Positions 53,467-62,205 of a stretch of DNA of 64,000 bases are shown here, piece after piece (position 1 is the stretch's first letter; each line of letters starts with the position of its first letter). The position numbers and the translations under genes were made by a program. Under the pieces are notes generated by a model that saw nothing but the letters and a program-made list of their open reading frames with translations, did no database searches and was not told the DNA's origin. This DNA comes from Elioraea sp. (GTDB taxonomy: Bacteria > Pseudomonadota > Alphaproteobacteria > Acetobacterales > Acetobacteraceae), in NCBI RefSeq assembly GCF_022842375.1, contig NZ_JALHPR010000001.1:186001-250000 (forward strand), written 5' to 3'.

Positions 53467-54690
53467 ATGACGATCGGCGTCGGCGGCAGCACCGCAGAGG
53501 CGGAACTAGCGGCGATTACCTCCATGCGCGATGCCGTGCCACCGATCGGGGCGGAGGAGATTGCCCGCCGGGTCGCTGCCGCGCGCGTGGTGATGGAGGA
53601 GCAGGGCGTCGAGGCGATGTGGCTCGACGGCACCACGAACCTTGCCTACTTCACCGGCCTTCGCCACGGCCAGTCGGAGCGCATGGTGGGCGCGATCCTG
53701 CCGCGCCGCGGCGAGATCACCTTCATCTGCCCCGAATTCGAGGCCGAGCGCATCCGCGCGATGCAACCCATCCCCGCCCCGGTGCGCGGGTGGGAGGAGG
53801 ACGAGGACCCCTTCGCGCTCTTCTACGACACGCTGCGGTCGCTCCAGATCACCTCTGGCGGCATCGCGATCGATGATCTCGCGCACGCTTTCATCGCGCA
53901 CGGCATCCGCGAGACGGGCGGGGCCGATTACCGCTACGGCAGGTCGGCCTCGATCGCCTCGTTCCTCCGTCAGCGCAAGACCGGGCACGAGATCGCACTC
54001 ATCACCCAGGCGATGAAGACCACGGTCGACATCCACGCCGCCGCGGCGCGCATCCTGCACGAGGGGATCGCCACGACGGCGGTGCAGGCCTTCGTCGATG
54101 CCGCCCATCGCAAGGCGGGCTTCGATGGCGGCTGCCCGTTCAACATCGTGCTGTTCGGCGAAGCATCCGCCTATCCGCACGGCGTGCCGTATCCGCAGAC
54201 GCTCAAGGCAGGCGACATGGTGCTGATCGATTGCGGCGCGTCGCTGCACAACTACCGTTCCGACATCACCCGCTCCTACGTGTTCGGCGAACCGACTGAG
54301 CGCCAGCGTTTCCTCTGGAACACGGTGAAGGAGAGCCAGGCGGCAGGCTTTGCCGCAGCGCGCCCGGGTGTTGCCTGCGGCGCGCTTGACGATGCCGCGC
54401 GCGGCGTGATCGTCGCGGCAGGCTTCGGGCCTGGCTACAAGACGCCCGGGCTGCCGCATCGCGTCGGTCACGGTGTCGGGATGGACGGGCACGAGGAGCC
54501 CTATTTCGTGAAGGGCAACGCGCTGCCGCTCGATGTCGGCATGTGCGGCTCGATCGAGCCGACACTCGCCGTGTATGGCGAGTGCGGCATCAGGCTCGAG
54601 GACCACATCCATGTGACGGAGAAGGGCGCTGCATGGTTCACCGCGCCCGCCCATTCCGTTGACGATCCGTTCGGCGTGGAGGCCAGGTGA
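53467..54690 (+). CDS. M24-family Xaa-Pro peptidase
   Basis: 407 residues. A creatinase-like N-terminal domain (MWLDGTTNLAYFTGLRHG) precedes the pita-bread domain. The metal ligands are as expected: Asp in LIDCGASLHNY, Asp in RSDITRSYVFG, His in HRVGHGVGMDGHEEPYF, Glu in GSIEPTLAVYG and Glu in IRLEDHIHVTEKG. It cleaves dipeptides or peptides with a Pro or related residue; the specific substrate is not known. It is coupled to the following dehydrogenase gene by a TGATG overlap. Confidence 0.93.
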   Translation: MTIGVGGSTAEAELAAITSMRDAVPPIGAEEIARRVAAARVVMEEQGVEAMWLDGTTNLAYFTGLRHGQSERMVGAILPRRGEITFICPEFEAERIRAMQPIPAPVRGWEEDEDPFALFYDTLRSLQITSGGIAIDDLAHAFIAHGIRETGGADYRYGRSASIASFLRQRKTGHEIALITQAMKTTVDIHAAAARILHEGIATTAVQAFVDAAHRKAGFDGGCPFNIVLFGEASAYPHGVPYPQTLKAGDMVLIDCGASLHNYRSDITRSYVFGEPTERQRFLWNTVKESQAAGFAAARPGVACGALDDAARGVIVAAGFGPGYKTPGLPHRVGHGVGMDGHEEPYFVKGNALPLDVGMCGSIEPTLAVYGECGIRLEDHIHVTEKGAAWFTAPAHSVDDPFGVEAR

Positions 54691-55658
54691 TGAGCGATTT
54701 CCCGAAAAACCCGCTGATCGGCTTCGCCCACATCGCCTATCGCTTCGGCGAGCGGTTCCCGCTGCGGAACACCGGGCTGCCCTTCATCGAGCTCCGCTCG
54801 CGCGAGGAGCTTGCCGCGCGCGTTGGCGAGCTCGACGTCCTCGTCGTCTCCGGCTTCTGGAACAACGCGCTCGCGCCGGATGCGAAGAAGCTCCGCTTCG
54901 TGCAGTCGATCAGCGCCGGCGTCGACCAGTACGACAAGGCGGTGTTCGCCGCGCACGGCATCCGGCTCGCCTCGGCACAGGGGGCGAATGCGCGCGCTGT
55001 GTCGGATCATGCGATGGCGCTGGTGCTGGCGATGTATCGCCGCATCCCCGAGGCGCGCGACAACCAGGGCAAGCCGTTCTGGCGCGGCATGATCGGCGAC
55101 CTTGGCCAGCGCGAGGACGAGCTCGGCGGCAAGACGATGCTGGTGGTGGGGCTTGGCCGCATTGGCGGGCGCCTCGCGCGTCTGGCCAAGGCCTTCGACA
55201 TGACCGTCATCGGCATCCGCGGCAACCCCGCTTCGGGCGGGGAGGGGGCTGACGAGGTGCATGGCCTCGCCGCGCTGCCATCGCTGCTGCCGCGCGCCGA
55301 TGTGGTGGCGCTGACCTGCCCGCTGACGCCCGAAACGACGGGACTGATCGGCGCCGCGGCGCTTGGCCTGATGAAGCCTTCTGCCATCCTCGTCAATGCC
55401 GCCCGCGGCAAGGTGGTCGACACCGGCGCGCTCGTCGTGGCCCTTCAGGCGGGGCGGATCGCGGGCGCCGCGCTCGACGTCACGGAGCCGGAGCCGTTGC
55501 CGCCGGAAAGCCCGCTGTGGTCGATGCCGAACGTGCTGATCACACCGCACACGGGCGGCGAGACGCGGTCCTACGAGGACAACGTGCTCGACCTGCTGAT
55601 GGAGAATCTCGGGCGGCTGCAGCGTGGCGAAAAGGAGCTGAAGAACCAGGTCGTCTGA
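54690..55658 (+). CDS. D-2-hydroxyacid dehydrogenase
   Basis: 322 residues. The Rossmann motif GLGRIGGRLARLAKAF, the catalytic Arg in VNAARGKVVD, Glu in DVTEPEPLPP and His in ITPHTGGETR define the family (phosphoglycerate/hydroxypyruvate-like). The N-terminal substrate domain includes FVQSISAGVDQYDKAVF. It overlaps the M24 peptidase stop, so the two are expressed together. A role in 2-keto acid reduction is likely, but the exact substrate is unknown. Confidence 0.92.
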   Translation: MSDFPKNPLIGFAHIAYRFGERFPLRNTGLPFIELRSREELAARVGELDVLVVSGFWNNALAPDAKKLRFVQSISAGVDQYDKAVFAAHGIRLASAQGANARAVSDHAMALVLAMYRRIPEARDNQGKPFWRGMIGDLGQREDELGGKTMLVVGLGRIGGRLARLAKAFDMTVIGIRGNPASGGEGADEVHGLAALPSLLPRADVVALTCPLTPETTGLIGAAALGLMKPSAILVNAARGKVVDTGALVVALQAGRIAGAALDVTEPEPLPPESPLWSMPNVLITPHTGGETRSYEDNVLDLLMENLGRLQRGEKELKNQVV

Positions 55659-55734
55659 CGCGCGGCGCTTGCGGGGCGGCCAGGCCGGGGCGCAGGCTCG
55701 GCGCGCGGCATCATGCCGTGGAGGCGAAACGACC

Positions 55735-57318
55735 GTGATCGCGGCCTTTCTCGAGGCGCAGCCCCTGCTTGCGCTGTTCCTGGTCATCGGGGTGGGCTAC
55801 GCACTCGGGCAGGTCTCGGTCCGCGGCTTCTCGCTCGGCGTCGGCGCGGTGCTGTTCGCAGGGCTGTTCGTCGGCGCGCTTGCGCCGCGCGCGGCTCCGC
55901 CGGGGATGGTCAGCACGCTGGGCCTGCTGATGTTCCTCTACGGCGTCGGCATCCAGTACGGCAGGCAGTTCTTCGCCGGGCTCGCGGGTCCCGGGCTTGT
56001 GTGGAACGCACTCGCGCTCGCGGCCGTCCTTGCGTCCCTCCTCGTCGCGGTCCAGGCGGGCAGTCTGCTCGGGCTTTCCGTGCCGATCTCGGTCGGCCTG
56101 TTCGCCGGGGCGGGCACATCCACCGCGGCACTCCAGGCAGCGCTCGCCGCGGCCGGCAGCAAGGACCCCGCGATCGGCTATTCGGTGGCCTATCCGATCG
56201 GCGTGATCGGGCCGATCCTCGCGATCCACTTCGTCACCGCCTGGCTGAAGCCCGTGATCGCGAACCCCGCGGCGGCGCTGCGCTTCGCCGAGGTGACGGT
56301 CACGCAGCCCGGCATGATCGGCCGCAACATCGCTGCCGTCGCTGCCTCGCTCCCCGCTGGCGTGAGCATCAGCGGCCTCAGGCGCGACCACATGAACATG
56401 CTGGCCGAACCAGCGCTGACGCTGGAGGAGGATGACGCGCTTCTGCTGCTGGGCCTTCCCGCAGCACTCGACGCGGCCATCGCGTTGCTGGGCACGGCCG
56501 ATCCGCAGCGCATCGCCAAGGACAGGCGCGACCTCGACATCGTCCGCGTGTTCGTCTCCAAGCCAGGCCTGCTCGGCCGCATGATCGCCGAGTTGCCTTC
56601 GCCCGGCTTTCCGATGCGCATCACGCATGTGCGTCGTGGCGACGCGGAATTGATCGCCGAGCCTGACCTGATGCTCGAGGCGGGCGACCGCGTGGTGGTT
56701 CTTGCACCGGCGGCGAAGCTGGCAGAGGTGCGTGCGCATTTCGGCGATTCGATCCGCGGCAACGCGGAGTTCTCCTACGTCTCGGTCGGGTTCGGCATGG
56801 TGCTTGGCCTTGCGCTCGGCGTCGTGCCGAGCCCGCTGCCGGGCGTTGGGGTGTTCACGCTCGGCGTCGCCGGCGGGCCGCTGATCGTGGCGCTGATCCT
56901 CGGCGCGCTCGGCCGCACCGGCCCGATCGGCTGGCGCATGCCGATGACGGCCAACCTGGTGCTGCGCAATTTCGGGCTGACGGTGTTCCTCGCCGCCGTC
57001 GCAATGGGAGCGGGCAGGCCCTTCGTCGACGAGGTGGCGCGATCGGGCGTGCCGATCCTGCTCGCCGCCGCGCTGGTGCTCAGCGCCAATGTCGGCGTCG
57101 TGCTCCTCATCGGGCTGCTCGTGCTGAAGGTGCCCTACGATTCGCTGATCGGCGTCATGGCGGGGGCGACAGGCAACCCGGCCATCCCGGCCTATGGCGC
57201 GCGGCGCCTGCAGTCTGACCGCGTCGATGTCGGCTACGCAACGATCTTCCCCTCGATGACGATCGCGAAGGTGATCGCCGCCCAGGTTGCCGTCACGCTT
57301 GCCTCCACCCCCGGCTGA
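55735..57318 (+). CDS. AspT/YidE-family transporter with two RCK_C domains
   Basis: 527 residues. Two hydrophobic blocks of about five helices each (from LLALFLVIGVGYALG and from SVGFGMVLGLALGVVPSPLP) flank a cytoplasmic part with two TrkA-C-like domains (MIGRNIAAVAASLPAGVSIS and LLGRMIAELPSPGFPMRITH). FAGAGTSTAALQAAL and GATGNPAIPAYG are the twin repeat signatures of the aspartate:alanine exchanger family. A GGAGG site 10 bp upstream supports the GTG start at 55735. Transport substrate is unknown. Confidence 0.9.
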   Translation: MIAAFLEAQPLLALFLVIGVGYALGQVSVRGFSLGVGAVLFAGLFVGALAPRAAPPGMVSTLGLLMFLYGVGIQYGRQFFAGLAGPGLVWNALALAAVLASLLVAVQAGSLLGLSVPISVGLFAGAGTSTAALQAALAAAGSKDPAIGYSVAYPIGVIGPILAIHFVTAWLKPVIANPAAALRFAEVTVTQPGMIGRNIAAVAASLPAGVSISGLRRDHMNMLAEPALTLEEDDALLLLGLPAALDAAIALLGTADPQRIAKDRRDLDIVRVFVSKPGLLGRMIAELPSPGFPMRITHVRRGDAELIAEPDLMLEAGDRVVVLAPAAKLAEVRAHFGDSIRGNAEFSYVSVGFGMVLGLALGVVPSPLPGVGVFTLGVAGGPLIVALILGALGRTGPIGWRMPMTANLVLRNFGLTVFLAAVAMGAGRPFVDEVARSGVPILLAAALVLSANVGVVLLIGLLVLKVPYDSLIGVMAGATGNPAIPAYGARRLQSDRVDVGYATIFPSMTIAKVIAAQVAVTLASTPG

Positions 57319-57334
57319 GCGCGCTGAACACCCA

Positions 57335-57348
57335 TTGATGTGAATCAA
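57335..57348 (+). promoter_or_regulatory. Perfect FNR/CRP-type box upstream of the sulfide:quinone oxidoreductase
   Basis: TTGATGTGAATCAA is an exact TTGAT-N4-ATCAA site, within a longer palindrome CATTGAT-GTGA-ATCAATG (57333-57350). It lies about 85 bp before the gene, consistent with activation under low oxygen. Confidence 0.75.
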
Positions 57349-57374
57349 TGAAAGATCGTGGTTCCATTCATAAG

Positions 57375-57394
57375 TTCATAACTTCGAATATGAA
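57375..57394 (+). promoter_or_regulatory. AT-rich inverted repeat between the FNR box and the SQR gene
   Basis: TTCATA-N8-TATGAA lies in a locally AT-rich segment about 40 bp before the start codon. Its size and place suit a second regulator, for example a sulfide-responsive ArsR-type repressor (BigR/SqrR class), whose sites contain ATTC/GAAT-like half sites. The match to a known site is only partial. Confidence 0.45.
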
Positions 57395-57432
57395 GTGTTA
57401 TTGGCCGGACGCAACGGCCGGAAGGGAGGATC

Positions 57433-58752
57433 ATGTTGCCAGCACCAGTACGGCAGGGCATGCCCGGCCGCCGCTTCTTCCTTGCCGCGGCATCGGCGCT
57501 CGCGGCCACGGCGACGCTCGCCCCGACGCGCGCCTCCGTCGCGACGCGGGCGCGCATCGTCATCCTCGGGGCTGGCGCTGCCGGGCTCTCGATGGCCTCG
57601 CGACTGGCGCAGCGCCTTGATGGGGCGACCATCACCCTCGTCGATGCCAGGAAGGCGCATTACTACCAGCCTGGCTTCACCCTGGTTGCGGCCGGGCTGA
57701 AGCCGGCGGCCTACGCTGTCAGCCGGACCGCAGACTTCGTCAGCCCCAGCGTGCGGTTGGTCGAGGACAGGGCGGTGGAGATCGACCCCGAGGCGCGCCG
57801 CGTGACGACCGCCGGTGGCCAGCGCCTCGACTATGATTTCCTGATCCTCGCCACCGGCCTCTCGCTCGACTACGCCGCCATCGCGGGCATGGATATCGCG
57901 CGCATCGGCCGCGATGGCCTTGGCTCCGTCTATGCCGGGCCGGAGGCTGCGGCGGCGACCTGGCGCGCGATGTCGGCCTTCGCCGACCGTGGCGGCACCG
58001 CGCTGTTCTGCCGGCCCTCGACCGAGATGAAATGCGCCGGCGCGCCGCTGAAATACGCGTTCCTGACCGACGATACGCTGCGGCGCCGCGGCAACCGCGG
58101 CAAGGCGGAGCTCATCTACAACGCGCACAACAAGGTGCTGTTCAGCGTGCCGATCGTCGCGGAAAAGCTCCGCATGCTGTATCGCGACCGCGGCATCACG
58201 GTGAACCACGAGCATGAGCTCGCGGCGATCGACCCGGGCGCGCGGACGGCCACGTTCAGGACAGCCTCCGGAATGGTGCCGATACGATACGATTTCATCA
58301 ATGTGGTGCCGCCGATGCGCGCGCCAGAGGTGGTGCGCAACTCGCCGCTCCGCTGGCAGCAGGGGCCGTTTGCCGCGGATGGCTGGGCCGAGGTCGATCG
58401 CGCGACGCTGCGCCATCGCCGCTACGCCAACGTGTTCGCGGTGGGTGACGTCGCCGGCGTGCCGAAGGGCAAGACGGCCGCCTCGGTGAAGTGGCAGGTG
58501 CCCGTTGCCGTCGATCATCTCGTCGCCGACATCGAGGGGCGCGAGAGCACCGAGCGCTACAACGGCTACACCTCGTGCCCGATGATCACGCGCGTCGGCC
58601 GCGCGATGCTGGTCGAGTTCGACTACGACGACAATCTCGTCCCGTCATTCCCCGGCGTGATCGCGCCGCTCGAGGAATTGTGGGTGAGCTGGATCATGAA
58701 GGAGGTCGGGCTGAAGCCGACCTATCTCGCGATGCTGCGCGGCCTGGCGTAG
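57433..58752 (+). CDS. sqr: Sulfide:quinone oxidoreductase (SQR), FAD-dependent
   Basis: 439 residues. FAD-binding GAGAAGLSMASRLAQ follows a Tat-like signal (GRRFFLAAASALAATATLAP). Redox cysteines lie in STEMKCAGAPLKYAF and NGYTSCPMIT, as in type II (mitochondrial SQRDL-like) enzymes. FAVGDVAGVPKGKTAAS is the C-terminal FAD contact. The enzyme oxidises sulfide and passes electrons to quinone. A GGGAGG site precedes the ATG. Export to the periplasmic face is suggested by the signal but not certain. Confidence 0.9.
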   Translation: MLPAPVRQGMPGRRFFLAAASALAATATLAPTRASVATRARIVILGAGAAGLSMASRLAQRLDGATITLVDARKAHYYQPGFTLVAAGLKPAAYAVSRTADFVSPSVRLVEDRAVEIDPEARRVTTAGGQRLDYDFLILATGLSLDYAAIAGMDIARIGRDGLGSVYAGPEAAAATWRAMSAFADRGGTALFCRPSTEMKCAGAPLKYAFLTDDTLRRRGNRGKAELIYNAHNKVLFSVPIVAEKLRMLYRDRGITVNHEHELAAIDPGARTATFRTASGMVPIRYDFINVVPPMRAPEVVRNSPLRWQQGPFAADGWAEVDRATLRHRRYANVFAVGDVAGVPKGKTAASVKWQVPVAVDHLVADIEGRESTERYNGYTSCPMITRVGRAMLVEFDYDDNLVPSFPGVIAPLEELWVSWIMKEVGLKPTYLAMLRGLA

Positions 58753-58764
58753 GGGGAGGGGACC

Positions 58765-59109
58765 ATGAAGGAACTCGATATCGGCACCTTCGTCGCGGTG
58801 TTCCAGGAGATGCTGGGGCCGTGGCTGTGGGTGATCGCAGCGCTTGCCGTTGCAGCGACGGTGCTGCTCGCCGTCGTGCTGCTTCGCGACCGTGGCGTGG
58901 TGTCGCGGCGCCTGCTCTGGGCCGAGGGGGCTGGGCTTGTCGGCGGTGTCGCCGCCGTCCTTGTCATGCAGGCGGTGACGAATTCCGGCTTCCGCGATAT
59001 CGGCGGGCCGATCGATTGGGTGCTCATCGCGCTCATCTTCGCCGCCGGTGCGGTGGGCGCGACGATGGGCGTCTATGGGTTGATGGGCATGCTCCGTCGC
59101 GCGGCGTGA
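58765..59109 (+). CDS. Small multi-helix membrane protein downstream of sqr (DUF5368-like)
   Basis: 114 residues with three transmembrane helices: PWLWVIAALAVAATVLLAVV, LLWAEGAGLVGGVAAVLVMQ and DWVLIALIFAAGAVGATMG. The N-terminus MKELDIGTFVAVFQEMLGP resembles DUF5368 proteins that accompany sqr genes in alphaproteobacteria. It starts 12 bp after sqr with an AGGGGGAGGGG site, so it is likely co-transcribed. Role unknown; a quinone-pool or sulfur-transport partner is possible. Confidence 0.75.
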   Translation: MKELDIGTFVAVFQEMLGPWLWVIAALAVAATVLLAVVLLRDRGVVSRRLLWAEGAGLVGGVAAVLVMQAVTNSGFRDIGGPIDWVLIALIFAAGAVGATMGVYGLMGMLRRAA

Positions 59110-59160
59110 TCCGTGCAGCAGTATGCGCTGCCGCAGCGCGCCCCGCCGCTGATGCCGACG

Positions 59161-59845
59161 CTATCCTGACGCGGGTGGTGTTTCCCCGCGACGGATAGCG
59201 CCGGGCCATGGGCAGCGACGGCAGGTCATGCTCTCGGCAGCACGAACGTCCTTGCGAAAGTCGCTGATCCGGGCGCGGACGATCCCCGCCTGCTGTGCGA
59301 CGAACGCTTCAAGCCGCTTGACGCGTTCGATCTGCTCCGCCGCGACGCGCTGCCGATCTGCTTCCTCCGCCAGCCTTGCAGCAGTCTGTTCGCCCTGCGC
59401 ACCGACGGCGCGGACGATCACGCCAACGTCGTCGTCCTCGCGTACGGTGCGTGGAAGCGCCGGCCTGGTGTTCCCCGGTGCGGTCATCGAGGGCCTGCCA
59501 TCTCGCGAAGGCGATCGGCGGCGGGGAACCTCCCGCTGCGGCGGCGAGCACCCTGTCGCGCACTGGGATGAAGCCACCGAAATAGAGATCGCTGGTGGCC
59601 GCGAAGGCCGCCCGCGTCTCCGGCGCTGCCGTGCCAGCCGGGCTGAGTTCGACGAGGCGGCGCCAGGCGAGCTCAGCCGCACCGCGGCGTGTCATCAACC
59701 GGGACAGGCGGGCGGTGTTCAGTTCACCCGCCCGGTTCGCGATGGCGAGATCGCGGCACGTTCGGCACCGGCATCCTCGCGCATTCGCCGTGCGAGGAAC
59801 GTCGTCTCGTTCAGCAGTGCGAGCGTCGTGTCGGTGGGTGTGCGC
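59161..59845 (-). pseudogene. Decayed methyl-accepting chemotaxis receptor (sensor plus HAMP remnant)
   Basis: Three successive frames on the minus strand read as one receptor. The first gives LALLNETTFLARRMREDAG. After a frameshift near 59755 comes IANRAGELNTARLSRLMTRR and LYFGGFIPVRDRVLAAA. After a second shift near 59490 comes REDDDVGVIVRAVGAQGEQT followed by helical RVAAEQIERVKRLEAFVAQQ, matching the end of a HAMP domain. The expected second transmembrane helix and the whole MCP signalling domain are missing. At least two frameshifts and a truncation mean it cannot make a working receptor. Parts could still be transcribed. Confidence 0.65.
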
Positions 59846-60083
59846 AACCGGCCGGTGCTGGCCCCCTGTGGATTGGGTGAGCAGCGGGGATAACGCGATG
59901 AAGCCGCCGGCTAATGATGGGGAAAACGTGGATCGCGGGCATGGTGCTGTCGGCGGCATGGCGGAAGGCGGAGTCGCCGCCTATGACACACGCGGCGCTG
60001 GCGGACCGGCCCGATCCCTGCGAACATAGCAGGAACATAGGGTGGCTTGGCCAAGCGGCTGTGGCAACCGGGTGACAGGCGCG

Positions 60084-60134
60084 ACACCGTATTTCGTGTT
60101 TCGCGCCGTCACTTGGCGCTACATCTTGATGTGG
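60084..60134. promoter_or_regulatory. NrdR-box-like site upstream of nrdA
   Basis: ACACCGTATTTCGTGT (60084-60099) keeps the ACAC...GTGT ends and TAT core of the NrdR box. A weaker partner around ACATCTTGATGT lies at 60121-60132. NrdR represses ribonucleotide reductase genes through paired boxes, here 102 bp upstream of the start. The spacing between the two is 35 bp centre to centre, slightly more than the usual 31-32. Outside these sites, I see nothing else in the ~300-bp stretch 59893-60201. Confidence 0.6.
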
Positions 60135-60201
60135 AGGCTCAGCCTCTGCATGCTCGCCATGGCGTGCCGGGCGGATCGGCAATGCGGATCGGGAGGGTGG
60201 C

Positions 60202-62109
60202 GTGCCGGACACGATGACGCTTGACGTTGTGAACCTCGACACGGTGCAACTGCCCGGCCGGCACCCCGTGCGCGTCGATCGTTCGCGCGATGCATTGTTG
60301 ACGGATTTTGGCCGTGCCACGCTCGATGACCGCTACCTGATGCCGGGCGAGGGCTACCAGGACCTGTTCGCCCGCGTAGCCTCCTACTACGCCGACGATG
60401 CCGGCCATGCGCAGCGCCTGTACGATGCGATGTCGCAGCTCTGGTTCATGCCCGCGACACCGGTTCTGTCCAATGGCGGAACGACGCGCGGCCTGCCGAT
60501 CTCCTGCTTCCTGAACGAGGCGACCGACAGCCTCGACGGCATTGTCGGGCTCTGGAACGAGAATGTGTGGCTCGCCTCGAAGGGCGGCGGCATCGGCAGC
60601 TACTGGGGCAACCTGCGCTCGATCGGCGAGCGTGTCGGCCATAACGGCAAGACCTCCGGCGTCATCCCCTTCATCCGGGTGATGGACAGCCTCACGCTCG
60701 CGATCAGCCAGGGTTCTCTCCGCCGCGGCTCTGCGGCCGTGTACCTGCCGCTGAGCCACCCGGAGATCGAGGAGTTCGTCGAGATCCGCCGGCCGACCGG
60801 CGGTGATCCGAACCGCAAGGCGCTGAACCTGCATCACGGCGTCCTGGTGCCCGATGCCTTCATGCGGGCGGTGGAGGCCGATGAGCCGTGGGCGCTCACC
60901 AGCCCGAAGGACGGGGCGGTGGTGCGCACCGTCTCTGCCCGCGCGCTCTGGATCCGCATCCTCACCGCGCGGATCGAGACGGGCGAGCCCTATCTCGTGT
61001 TCTCCGACCATGTGAACAACGCGCGCCCCGAGCACCAGAAGCTCGCCGGCCTCGAGGTGAAGACGTCCAACCTCTGCAGCGAGATCACGCTGCCGACGGG
61101 CCTCGACAAGGACGGAAAGCAGCGTACGGCGGTGTGCTGCCTCTCCTCCCTCAACCTCGAGACGTGGGATGCGTGGGAGAACGAGCCACGTTTCATCGAG
61201 GATATCATGCGGTTCCTCGACAACGTGCTGCAGGACTTCATCGACCGTGCGCCGGAGGGGATGGAGCGCGCGCGCTATTCCGCGATGCGCGAGCGCAGCG
61301 TGGGCCTCGGCGTCATGGGGTTCCACTCGTTCCTGCAGCAGAAGATGGTGCCGTTCGAGGGCGTGATCGCGAAGGTGTGGAACAAGCGCATCTTCCGGCA
61401 CATCAAGGCGCAGTGCGACGCTGCCTCGCGGACGCTGGCCGAGGAGCGTGGCGCATGCCCCGATGCCGCCGACTACGGCATCATGGAGCGCTTCTCGAAC
61501 AAGATCGCGATCGCGCCGACCGCCTCGATCTCGGTGATCGCAGGCAACGCCAGCCCGGGGATCGAGCCGATCGCTGCGAACGTGTTCATCCAGAAGACGC
61601 TGTCGGGCAGCTTCGTGGTGCGCAACCGCGACCTCCAGAAGCTGCTCGCGTCGAAGGGCCGCGACGACGAGGACACCTGGACGTCGATCACGGTGAACAA
61701 GGGCTCGGTGCAGCATCTCGACTGCCTCGACGAGCACGAGAAGGCGGTGTTCCGCACGGCCTACGAGCTCGACCAGCGCTGGGTGATCGAGCATGCGGCG
61801 GACCGTACGCCCTTCATCTGCCAGAGCCAGAGCGTGAACGTGTTCCTGCCCGCCAACGCGCATAAGCGCGACCTGCACCAGATCCACTACCAGGCCTGGA
61901 AGAAGGGCGTGAAGAGCCTCTACTACTGCCGCTCGCTCTCCATCCAGCGCGCCGACACGGTGAGCGAGAAGGCGGAGATGTCGATCGGCACCGTGCGCGC
62001 GCCGGTGCCGGGCGTGGCCAACGACATCGCGGTGCCGCTCCCGCTGGTGGCGGCAGCAGCGAAGACCGGCGAAACGACGGACTACGAGGAATGCCTCGCC
62101 TGCCAGTGA
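60202..62109 (+). CDS. nrdA: Ribonucleoside-diphosphate reductase, alpha subunit, lacking an ATP-cone
   Basis: 635 residues. Class I large subunit reducing NDPs to dNDPs. Active site: Cys102 (LPISCF), the thiyl Cys in TSNLCSEITLP with adjacent Asn and Glu, and Cys in AVCCLSSLNL; the C-terminal CLAC tail relays electrons. The N-terminus begins directly at the catalytic barrel; the ~100-residue ATP-cone that sets overall activity in E. coli NrdA is absent. GGGAGGG upstream of the GTG at 60202 supports this start. It is paired with nrdB 97 bp downstream. Confidence 0.95.
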   Translation: MPDTMTLDVVNLDTVQLPGRHPVRVDRSRDALLTDFGRATLDDRYLMPGEGYQDLFARVASYYADDAGHAQRLYDAMSQLWFMPATPVLSNGGTTRGLPISCFLNEATDSLDGIVGLWNENVWLASKGGGIGSYWGNLRSIGERVGHNGKTSGVIPFIRVMDSLTLAISQGSLRRGSAAVYLPLSHPEIEEFVEIRRPTGGDPNRKALNLHHGVLVPDAFMRAVEADEPWALTSPKDGAVVRTVSARALWIRILTARIETGEPYLVFSDHVNNARPEHQKLAGLEVKTSNLCSEITLPTGLDKDGKQRTAVCCLSSLNLETWDAWENEPRFIEDIMRFLDNVLQDFIDRAPEGMERARYSAMRERSVGLGVMGFHSFLQQKMVPFEGVIAKVWNKRIFRHIKAQCDAASRTLAEERGACPDAADYGIMERFSNKIAIAPTASISVIAGNASPGIEPIAANVFIQKTLSGSFVVRNRDLQKLLASKGRDDEDTWTSITVNKGSVQHLDCLDEHEKAVFRTAYELDQRWVIEHAADRTPFICQSQSVNVFLPANAHKRDLHQIHYQAWKKGVKSLYYCRSLSIQRADTVSEKAEMSIGTVRAPVPGVANDIAVPLPLVAAAAKTGETTDYEECLACQ

Positions 62110-62152
62110 GGCAGCCAGTCAGGCTGGGTGGCGATGGCATGGGGATGCGTGA

Positions 62153-62174
62153 GCGGGGGCCGTCTGGCCCCCGC
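62153..62174 (+). terminator. Strong hairpin between nrdA and nrdB
   Basis: GCGGGGGCC and GGCCCCCGC form a perfect 9-bp stem with a 4-nt loop (GTCT), 44 nt after the nrdA stop. No T-tract. It may partially terminate or stabilise the nrdA message and so adjust the alpha to beta ratio. Confidence 0.5.
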
Positions 62175-62205
62175 GTCACCTGCGGATCATGACGGGAGAC
62201 GAGCG

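Noticed and set aside
55711..57348. 545-codon minus-strand frame opposite the AspT-like transporter
   Set aside because: Composition is that of an antisense copy; the plus frame shows ordered transmembrane helices and RCK_C domains.
59228..59893. 221-codon plus-strand frame after the sqr cluster
   Set aside because: The product is Ser/Arg-rich without a fold, whereas the minus strand shows recognisable chemoreceptor pieces in three frames.
60139..61887. 582-codon minus-strand frame opposite nrdA
   Set aside because: The complementary frame of NrdA codons gives His/Arg/Val-rich text; no start or ribosome site.
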